DNA from: Planctomycetota bacterium
Lineage (GTDB): Bacteria > Planctomycetota > Phycisphaerae > Phycisphaerales > UBA1924
Length of the DNA: 64,000 bases
Assembly (NCBI GenBank): GCA_003696675.1
Contig: RFGH01000224.1
Coordinates: 62,001-126,000 of the forward strand
Direction: 5' to 3'
In this document: one piece after another, positions 58,033 through 64,000 of the stretch
How positions within the stretch are numbered: position 1 is the first letter of the stretch
Layout: every line of letters begins with the position of its first letter
Position numbers and translations under genes: made by a program
Notes under the pieces: generated by a model
Seen by the model: the letters and a program-made list of their open reading frames with translations, nothing else
What the model was told of the DNA's origin: nothing
Databases searched by the model: none

Positions 58033-60024
58033 ATGCCCGTTCTCGCCGCAACCAACCTGAGCCTCGCCCACGGTCACAACACGGTCCTCGACGCCGTCTC
58101 GCTCTCGATCGAACCATCCGACCGCATCGGCATCGTCGGACGCAACGGCGCGGGCAAGTCCACGCTCATCAAGCTCCTCGCTGGCGTCTCCACCCCCGAC
58201 TCCGGGTCGGTCGTTCTCCAGAAGGGCGCCCGCCTGGGCTACCTCAACCAGAGTCCCACCCTCGAGCTCGGCGACACCGTTCGCACCGCGGCCGCCCGGG
58301 CCTTCGAACAAGCCCACGAACTCCAGGCGGAGCTCCACCGCGTCTTTGACCGCATGGCCGACGCCACCGAGTCGCAGCTCGAATCCCTGCTCAAGGAGCA
58401 GGCGCGGCTCGAGGCCGCCATCGATGCCGCGGGCGGTCTCACCACCGAGCACGAGGTCGCCAAGGTCCTCCACGGTCTGGGTTTCACCGATGCTCAGTTC
58501 GACCTGCCCGTCACGGTGCTTTCCGGCGGCCAGCGAGCACGCCTGGCGCTCGCCCGCCTGCTGCTCGAAGACCCCGCGATCCTGCTTCTGGACGAGCCGA
58601 CGAATCACCTCGACATCGAGGGACGCATCTGGCTGGAAAACTTCCTTGCCGATGAGTTCAAGGGCGCCGTCGTCCTGATCTCGCACGACCGCTACCTGCT
58701 CGATCGCGTGGTCACCCGCATCATCGAGGTCGAGCACGCCCGCCTGATCGACTACCCCGGCAACTACGCCGCATTCCGGCGCATCCGCGCCGAACGACGC
58801 ATGACCCAGCACCGAGCCTGGGAGAAGCAGCAAGCCCAGTTCAAGAAAGAAGAGGCCTACATCCGCCAATACAAGGCGGGTCAGCGGGCAAAGCAGGCCA
58901 AAGGACGGGAGTCCCGACTGGAACGCGCCAAACAGCAAGCCATCGAGCGCCCGCTCGAACTCGCTGAGCTGCGTGTCTCCCTGCCCAAACCCCAGCGGTC
59001 AGGCGATGTCGTCATCTCCGCACGCAACATCACCAAGTCCTTTCCGGGCGACGCCGACGCCCCCCCCAAGGTGCTGTTCAAAGACCTGAATCTCAAGATC
59101 CAGCGCGGCGAGCGGTGGGGGATTGTCGGCCCGAACGGCGCGGGCAAGACCACCCTGGTCCGCTGCATCCTCGGTCAGTTGCCGCTCTCCGCGGGCCAGG
59201 TCACGCTCGGCGCAAAGCTCGATATCGGCCACTTCGAGCAGCACCGCATGGTCGAGGACCCGGAGCGCACCGTCGTACAGCACATCCAGGCCAAGGTCAA
59301 GAACTCCACCAACCCGCCGATCCTGATGTCCGAGCAGGATGTCCGCAACCTCGCAGGTGCCTTCCTGTTCTCGGGCGAGGATCAGGACAAGCCGGTCCAT
59401 GTACTCTCGGGTGGCGAGCTGGCCCGGGCCGATCTGGCCGCCCTTCTCGCCTCGTCCAAAAACCTGCTGATCCTCGACGAGCCGACCAACCACCTCGACA
59501 TCCCCGCCGCCGAGCGGCTGGAAGCCATCCTTGCCCGCGCGACACACGACCCGAAGACCGGCGAGACCACCGAAGCGGTCTTCGAAGGCACAGTGATCCT
59601 CATCACCCACGACCGCGCCCTGCTCGACGCCGTCTGCGACAACCTCGTCTTCCTCGGCGCGGACGGTCACGCGACCGTCTTCAACGGTTCCTACGCTGAT
59701 TTCGTCCGAAAGCAGAGCCAGCCTCCCGAGAGCCAGCGGTCTTCGCAGCAGTCCGCGCAGACACACTCCAAACCAAAGGAAACGCCCAAGCCCGCCGCCC
59801 CGCAACCGGCACGCAAGAGCAAGTTTTCGTGGATGCCTCTCGACAAAATCGAGCAGCGGATGGCCGAGCTCGAATCCAAACTCAAGAGTCTCGATGAGCG
59901 CCTCGCCGACCCCGACATATGGAAGGATGTCGACAAGGCCAACAAGCTCACCGAGGATCGCGACGATCTCCGCGCGGAGCTCGATGACCTCGAGACCGAG
60001 TGGCTGCTGAAATCAGCCCAATAG
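58033..60024 (+). CDS. ABC-F family ATPase (Uup-like)
   Basis: 663 residues from the ATG at 58033. Two ABC cassettes: Walker A 'GIVGRNGAGKSTLIKLL' and 'GIVGPNGAGKTTLVRCI', signatures 'VLSGGQRARLALARLLL' and 'VLSGGELARADLAALL', and Walker B 'ILLLDEPTNHLDIEGR' and 'LLILDEPTNHLDIPAAE'. The inter-cassette linker (~245-330) is charged and helical. The last ~70 residues are a Uup-type coiled coil. There are no membrane segments. ABC-F proteins act on the ribosome or DNA rather than in transport. It is convergent with the next gene. Confidence 0.93.
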   Translation: MPVLAATNLSLAHGHNTVLDAVSLSIEPSDRIGIVGRNGAGKSTLIKLLAGVSTPDSGSVVLQKGARLGYLNQSPTLELGDTVRTAAARAFEQAHELQAELHRVFDRMADATESQLESLLKEQARLEAAIDAAGGLTTEHEVAKVLHGLGFTDAQFDLPVTVLSGGQRARLALARLLLEDPAILLLDEPTNHLDIEGRIWLENFLADEFKGAVVLISHDRYLLDRVVTRIIEVEHARLIDYPGNYAAFRRIRAERRMTQHRAWEKQQAQFKKEEAYIRQYKAGQRAKQAKGRESRLERAKQQAIERPLELAELRVSLPKPQRSGDVVISARNITKSFPGDADAPPKVLFKDLNLKIQRGERWGIVGPNGAGKTTLVRCILGQLPLSAGQVTLGAKLDIGHFEQHRMVEDPERTVVQHIQAKVKNSTNPPILMSEQDVRNLAGAFLFSGEDQDKPVHVLSGGELARADLAALLASSKNLLILDEPTNHLDIPAAERLEAILARATHDPKTGETTEAVFEGTVILITHDRALLDAVCDNLVFLGADGHATVFNGSYADFVRKQSQPPESQRSSQQSAQTHSKPKETPKPAAPQPARKSKFSWMPLDKIEQRMAELESKLKSLDERLADPDIWKDVDKANKLTEDRDDLRAELDDLETEWLLKSAQ

Positions 60025-60030
60025 CACGGA

Positions 60031-60519
60031 TCACTCGGCCAGCAGCGGACGGATGCGAGCGATTGTTTCGTTCGCATGTGCCATGGCCGCCGCACGCGAC
60101 TTCCTTATCGCGCCGAGCACCGCGAACGGGGCCGGGATCACGGTCAGAGGCAGGTACCACACCCAGGTATCCAGCCACGAGGCCTTGCTCATCAGCCGCT
60201 CGTACCAGACAAAGCCATACAGAAAACTGTCCGTGATCGGCAGGCCCGGCCACACCGTCAATGCCAGAACGACCGCGAACATGATCGCGCCCTTGCGGGG
60301 CATGACCAGGTCGAACGCAAGCCCGCCCGGTCTTTCGCGCACCACCACTCGCCCATCGAACGGCGATCCGTACGCCGTGAACGACGCCAGGCCTTCACCG
60401 CCGGGACGCTCGAAACCCGCCAGCTTGCCGCCTTTCGAGAGCTTCTCCAGCCGCGAGACCACCTCGCCCGCGGGCAACGCGGTGTCCATGCTCGTGATGT
60501 GGTTCTCGGAACCGCGCAT
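60031..60519 (-). CDS. unknown small membrane protein
   Basis: 162 residues from the ATG at 60519, chosen for GAGG six bases upstream; starts at 60525 and 60537 are also possible. The N-terminal half is soluble ('VVSRLEKLSKGGKLAGFERP'). Two hydrophobic segments follow ('AIMFAVVLALTVWPGLPI' and 'WVWYLPLTVIPAPFAVLGAI'), then a basic C-terminus. No family was recognised. It converges on the ABC-F gene with 6 bases between stops and is divergent from 60615. Confidence 0.7.
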   Translation of the reverse strand: MRGSENHITSMDTALPAGEVVSRLEKLSKGGKLAGFERPGGEGLASFTAYGSPFDGRVVVRERPGGLAFDLVMPRKGAIMFAVVLALTVWPGLPITDSFLYGFVWYERLMSKASWLDTWVWYLPLTVIPAPFAVLGAIRKSRAAAMAHANETIARIRPLLAE

Positions 60520-60614
60520 GCTCATCCTCGGGCACATCTTGGCCGTCGGCCCGGCCGATTTCAAATCGGACCGGCCAAGGGCACGAATCCAGCGCAAACT
60601 GTGATCGATCCGCT

Positions 60615-61013
60615 GTGATGACCCCGCTGCCCTTCCATCCCGTTCAGGCGACCCGGGGCCCAACCTCCAGGCCGATGCCCCACACCATCGATCGCACGGA
60701 CCCGAGATGGCTGCTGGCCGCCCGCGCATGCATGCTCGCAGGTCCGTCCGGCGTGCTCACCGAAGATGCACGCGATCGGCTGATGCGATCCGCATCGGAC
60801 CTGGGTTTTTCGCCCATCCATGCCCGTGCCATTATCAACATCGGCACCGGGGCTGCCGCGCAAGGGGGGCTCGGAATCTCAGCGATCGAGGATCTCACTC
60901 CAATCCCCGTGCCAACGCCGCAAGCCCCGAGATTCGTCGGCATCTATGTGCGGTCACTCATCGCCGTGCTGGCACTGATCGCGGTCGTGATGGCATGGTG
61001 GCGACTCGGGTGA
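60615..61013 (+). CDS. unknown small protein with C-terminal membrane anchor
   Basis: 132 residues from a GTG at 60615; 60618 and 60675 (MPHTIDRTDPRW) are alternatives. The middle is helical ('LLAARACMLAGPSGVLTEDA', 'DLGFSPIHARAIINIGTGAA') and the end is one hydrophobic segment ('SLIAVLALIAVVMAWWRLG'). No enzyme motif was found. It converges on the HtrA gene with 3 bases between stops. The start codon is uncertain; reality of the gene is supported mainly by fit and composition. Confidence 0.6.
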   Translation: MMTPLPFHPVQATRGPTSRPMPHTIDRTDPRWLLAARACMLAGPSGVLTEDARDRLMRSASDLGFSPIHARAIINIGTGAAAQGGLGISAIEDLTPIPVPTPQAPRFVGIYVRSLIAVLALIAVVMAWWRLG

Positions 61014-61016
61014 GTC

Positions 61017-62429
61017 TCATGGACGCAGCGTGACCCGGACCTGGCGTGATTCTCCCTCCGCGCTGATCACGCTGAACTCGACCGTCTCTCCGGTCAGCAG
61101 TCCCTCGTCCGCGGCCAGAACGAAGAACTCGTTCCATCCCAAAACCCGCTTGCCGTTGATCCGCTCGATCCGATCTCCCACACGCAGCCCCCCGAGCGCG
61201 GCGGGGAAGCCCTCGAAGATCCTCGCCACGACCACACCCTCGCCGGTCTCCTGCACGATCATGCCCATCTGCAGCATGGTGGGCTGGGCGAATCGTGCGG
61301 CCAAGACTTCTGGCTCGATCGGAGCGAGCGTCACGGTGATGTCCCGGATCTGACCCTCCCGCCAGACCCGCACATCGATCTGCTCGCCGGGGCGTCCGGA
61401 ACTGATCAGCGTGCTGAGCGCCTCGACCGACAACACCGGACTGCCCTCGATCGCGACCACCACATCGCCGGGCTGGATGCCCGCCTCGTCGCTCGGGCCG
61501 CCGTCAACCACCCGTTCGACACGCACACCGGTGTAAACAGCTCCGGCCGAATCCATCACGCGATCCAGCGGGCCGCCCCGCCCTGCGAAGCTGATGCCCA
61601 TGAATCCGCGGGACACCTCGCCGTAAGTGACGAGCTGGTGCACGATCGGCTCGATCGTGCCCAGCGGGATGGCGAAACTGATGCCGGCAGAGTCGCCGCC
61701 GGAATCCTCTGGCGTCGCACCGATCGAGCGGGCGGTGGCGATCGCCACATTCATGCCGATCACATGCCCATCGGTATTGATCAAGGGGCCGCCCGAGTTG
61801 CCGGGATTCACCGCGGCATCGGTCTGGATGTAGTTGGTATAGCCCCCAGGGATCGACGATCCCGGCGCTTCGCGTCCGAGCCCGGACACGATGCCCTCGG
61901 ACATGGAGAACTTGAACCCGAACGGAGACCCGAACGCGAACACACGCTCGCCGACGCGGGGAAGCCGTGTGGCGCTGCGTGTGACGGGGAACAGACCATC
62001 ACGCCGGCCGACCCGCACGACGGCGATATCGGTGTATACATCGGTGCCGATGACCTCACCGCCGACGATCACGCCGTCGCTGAACTCCACGCTGACCTGG
62101 CGGGCACCCCGCACCACATGCGAGTTGGTGACGATGTGCCCTTCCGTGTCGTACACCCAACCGGCCCCCGATGATCCATTCCCGCCGTTGGGACGCCCAC
62201 CGGTCTCGATGTGCACCACGCTGGGCGTCACGGAGTCGGCGATCGCCGCCACGGCCCGATCGATCCGTCTGAGGATGTCGTCTTGAGAAAGCTCCTGTCT
62301 GGCAAGCTGGATGCGGGCCGATTGCTCGGCGACCGCGTAGGTCCGCAACACGGAAGGACCGACGATCAACGCCAGCAGGGCGACCGCCGCAAGCATCACC
62401 ATCGGCACCACGCTCTGGATCCGCCTCAT
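61017..62429 (-). CDS. HtrA/Deg-type serine protease with two PDZ domains
   Basis: 470 residues. An N-terminal membrane anchor (~8-28) is followed by a trypsin-like domain with the triad His in 'IVTNSHVVRGA', Asp in 'DVYTDIAVVRVGR' and Ser in 'VNPGNSGGPLINTDG'. Two PDZ domains follow ('DEAGIQPGDVVVAIEGSPV' and 'LRVGDRIERINGKRVLGWNE'). Such proteases remove misfolded envelope proteins. It overlaps panB by 4 bases (ATGA), so the two are co-translated although functionally unrelated. Confidence 0.94.
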   Translation of the reverse strand: MRRIQSVVPMVMLAAVALLALIVGPSVLRTYAVAEQSARIQLARQELSQDDILRRIDRAVAAIADSVTPSVVHIETGGRPNGGNGSSGAGWVYDTEGHIVTNSHVVRGARQVSVEFSDGVIVGGEVIGTDVYTDIAVVRVGRRDGLFPVTRSATRLPRVGERVFAFGSPFGFKFSMSEGIVSGLGREAPGSSIPGGYTNYIQTDAAVNPGNSGGPLINTDGHVIGMNVAIATARSIGATPEDSGGDSAGISFAIPLGTIEPIVHQLVTYGEVSRGFMGISFAGRGGPLDRVMDSAGAVYTGVRVERVVDGGPSDEAGIQPGDVVVAIEGSPVLSVEALSTLISSGRPGEQIDVRVWREGQIRDITVTLAPIEPEVLAARFAQPTMLQMGMIVQETGEGVVVARIFEGFPAALGGLRVGDRIERINGKRVLGWNEFFVLAADEGLLTGETVEFSVISAEGESRQVRVTLRP

Positions 62430-63364
62430 GCCGCTCCTCCGCCCCCGGCCGGCTCTGTCTTCGGCATCTCGGTGCCCTCGGATGATGACCCCGCCTGGCC
62501 TTGTTCATTCCGCATCGTGTACCGCGATCCCCCGATCCGGTCCGTCCGCACCCGCTCGGCCCACTCCGCACCCGCCGCCTTGATCCGCTCGCCCAGCGCC
62601 TCCACCGGCTCGGCGAACCGCGGCGGCTGGTCCGTCAGCCCCAGCAGGTCGTGCACAACCAGGATCTGCCCGTGGCACGCCGTGCCCGCGCCGATCCCGA
62701 TCACGGGCACCGAGACCGCCGCGACGACCCGCTTAGTGACCTCCTCGGGCACCGCCTCGATCAGGATCAGCACCGCACCAGCCGCCTCCATGGCCTTGGC
62801 GTCGCGGACGATCTGCTCCATCGCGTCCACGGTCCGCCCCTGCGCCGTCGGCCCGCCCAGCACCGCTGTCGTCTGCGGGCGGAACCCGATGTGCGCGCAC
62901 ACCGGCACCCCCGCCCGGGTCAGCCGGTCGACCAGCGGCGCAAAGGTCTCGTCGACCTCCAGCTTCACGACATCGGCCAGCCCTTCACGCATGAACCGGG
63001 CCGCGTTGGTCATCGCCGATTCCACCGATCCGTGGTAGCTCATGAACGGCATGTCCGCCATCACGAGCGTCCGCGGCGCGCCACGCTTGAGCGCGGCCGT
63101 GATGGTGATGAGGAACTCCATCGGCACATCGATCGTGCGATCGAAACCCAAGACAACCTGCGAAGCGGAATCCCCCGCCAGCAGCACATGCACGCCGCCC
63201 CGCTCCAGCCACCGCGCCGTCGTGGCGTCATACGCCGCCAGGCATGCGAACTTCTCCCCCCGCGCCGCCATGCGACGCAGGGTCTTCAGGGTGACCGGCT
63301 CGCGGGCCCGGACCTCGGCCGAGCCCGCCGCGCCGCCGTCGCTGGCAGGGGGTGAAACACTCAC
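62426..63364 (-). CDS. panB: 3-methyl-2-oxobutanoate hydroxymethyltransferase
   Basis: 312 residues from a GTG at 63364. The TIM-barrel is marked by 'TLKTLRRMAARGEKFACLAA', 'HVLLAGDSASQVVLGFD', 'LVMADMPFMSYHGSVESAM', 'AHIGFRPQTTAVLGG' and 'VIGIGAGTACHGQILVVHDL'. It adds a hydroxymethyl group from methylene-THF to ketoisovalerate, the first step of pantothenate synthesis. The ~25 residues before the core are variable. A TAGCAT -10 lies 6 bases before the GTG. Confidence 0.94.
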   Translation of the reverse strand: MSVSPPASDGGAAGSAEVRAREPVTLKTLRRMAARGEKFACLAAYDATTARWLERGGVHVLLAGDSASQVVLGFDRTIDVPMEFLITITAALKRGAPRTLVMADMPFMSYHGSVESAMTNAARFMREGLADVVKLEVDETFAPLVDRLTRAGVPVCAHIGFRPQTTAVLGGPTAQGRTVDAMEQIVRDAKAMEAAGAVLILIEAVPEEVTKRVVAAVSVPVIGIGAGTACHGQILVVHDLLGLTDQPPRFAEPVEALGERIKAAGAEWAERVRTDRIGGSRYTMRNEQGQAGSSSEGTEMPKTEPAGGGGAA

Positions 63365-63370
63365 GCTCGA

Positions 63371-63376
63371 ATGCTA
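63371..63376 (-). promoter_or_regulatory. candidate -10 (TAGCAT), leaderless panB
   Basis: TAGCAT on the minus strand, 6 bases before the panB GTG. Confidence 0.5.
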
Positions 63377-63413
63377 GGAGCCTGCACCGCAGCACCCGAG
63401 TCCCGTCGGCCAG

Positions 63414-63809
63414 TCAGAATCCCCGGCACCACCCCGGCCCCATCCGTTTCCACGCCCGGACTGCCTCATCCGGGTCGAACCCCTCGCCCCACTCCGGGCA
63501 TCGGGGCTCCGCGGGGTCCCGTCCCACCGCGTACCCGCAACGCGTGCAGCACAGGCCTTCAGCGGATCGGACATCACGCATCAGCCGCTTCAGACGCAGG
63601 GCTCCACCGATGAGCCGGTACATGATGAGCACCACAAACAAACTCTGGACACCGATCGCGATATACCCCGGTAAACCAGTTCGAAATCCGGTGAGCAGCA
63701 CGGTCACGATCGACACGCCGATGAACAACACCCACTCATAGACGGGCATCGCCAGGCAGGCCCGCGCCGCCCGGGGCCAGCTGCCGTCTTCGACGGGGGC
63801 CGCGGTCAC
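63414..63809 (-). CDS. unknown membrane protein with degenerate zinc ribbon
   Basis: 131 residues. Two hydrophobic segments ('VYEWVLFIGVSIVTVLLTGF' and 'YIAIGVQSLFVVLIMYRLIG') precede a C-terminal 'LCCTRCGYAVGRDPAEPRCP' zinc-ribbon-like element. The second knuckle reads CPEWG where CPEC would be expected, so one zinc ligand seems lost. The start overlaps the upstream oxidoreductase stop by 4 bases, so the two are coupled. Function unknown. Confidence 0.7.
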   Translation of the reverse strand: MTAAPVEDGSWPRAARACLAMPVYEWVLFIGVSIVTVLLTGFRTGLPGYIAIGVQSLFVVLIMYRLIGGALRLKRLMRDVRSAEGLCCTRCGYAVGRDPAEPRCPEWGEGFDPDEAVRAWKRMGPGWCRGF

Positions 63810-64000
63810 CGTGGGTCGTCCTGCCCGAAGAACGCCCGATGATGCCGCAGGATCTCCCGGCAGTACGCCTCATCCGGCTCCGCCCGGTCGTCCCCTTCCA
63901 GGAAGCATCCGCCCAGCACGAGCGCGTCCTCGCGCGGGAACATGTACTTGTACCCGTCGTGCGCAATGTATCCCAGCGGCTGCGGCTTCATCAGCACCAG
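63806..64000 (-). CDS. FAD-dependent oxidoreductase (DAO type), C-terminal part (5' end outside window)
   Basis: The frame is open to the window edge; ~64 residues are visible, beginning 'LVLMKPQPLGYIAHDGYKY'. The 'YMFPREDALVLGGCFLEGD' segment matches the FAD-contacting end of D-amino-acid-oxidase-like (DAO) proteins, which have G-x-x-x-x-P-R and V-x-G-G-T/C blocks. The substrate cannot be told from this part. It is coupled to the small membrane protein downstream. Confidence 0.75.
   Translation of the reverse strand: MVLMKPQPLGYIAHDGYKYMFPREDALVLGGCFLEGDDRAEPDEAYCREILRHHRAFFGQDDPR

Overview
The window is GC-rich bacterial DNA and reads like a member of the Planctomycetota, most likely class Phycisphaerae. 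This is an inference from several traits together. There is a prepilin-like protein with a [16 protein letters not shown] start, secreted proteins ending in PEP-CTERM-like tails (VPAP, a hydrophobic stretch, RRRR), and secreted proteins ending in dockerin-like 'NFFDI' repeats. There is also an ECF sigma factor beside a Ser/Thr kinase with a TPR-like tail, and several Gfo/Idh/MocA oxidoreductases. No rRNA, tRNA, CRISPR array, transposase or phage gene was seen.

Region 1 (1-21.2 kb) is a carbohydrate locus. On the minus strand it holds an FAD oxidoreductase, two sugar ABC permeases, a solute-binding lipoprotein, a prepilin-like protein, a GntR-LacI hybrid regulator and a PEP-CTERM protein. These are followed by three Gfo/Idh/MocA dehydrogenases, a sugar isomerase/epimerase and a NagB-PIG-L fusion. 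On the plus strand it holds the end of a GH38 alpha-mannosidase, a GHL10 glycosidase-like protein, a phosphodiester glycosidase-GHL10-dockerin fusion, a ROK kinase and a dockerin-tailed paralogue of the PEP-CTERM protein. Together they suggest import and breakdown of a glycan containing amino sugar and possibly mannose.

Region 2 (21.2-28.7 kb) is a tightly packed arginine operon: argR, N-acetylornithine carbamoyltransferase, argG, acetylornithine deacetylase, a fused NAGS/NAGK, argC and argH. This is the acetylated, Xanthomonas-type route. It is led by a near-consensus sigma70 promoter whose predicted start coincides with the argR ATG.

Region 3 (28.7-44.9 kb) has a Na/Pi cotransporter, a tricorn-protease homologue cut by one in-frame stop, and L-serine dehydratase. 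Next comes a signalling group (FHA-GAF-PP2C phosphatase, ECF sigma, membrane Ser/Thr kinase), then a large PEP-CTERM protein and a CPA1-type antiporter.

Region 4 (44.9-64 kb) is mostly housekeeping: NAD kinase, dxs, polyprenyl synthase, a TolQ/ExbB-like channel, PTS IIA, rsmB, lpxB, an AGCS symporter with a large insertion, an ABC-F ATPase, an HtrA protease and panB. It also holds a histidine kinase and a response regulator with an XRE output domain, several unknown proteins and the end of a DAO-type oxidoreductase. A hairpin-rich spacer lies at 49.5-49.8 kb.

The most unusual signal is in the promoters. Many genes have a TANNNT hexamer 5-10 bases before the start codon, which predicts leaderless mRNAs. 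Three divergent gene pairs share a single symmetric TANNNTA that could fire both ways.
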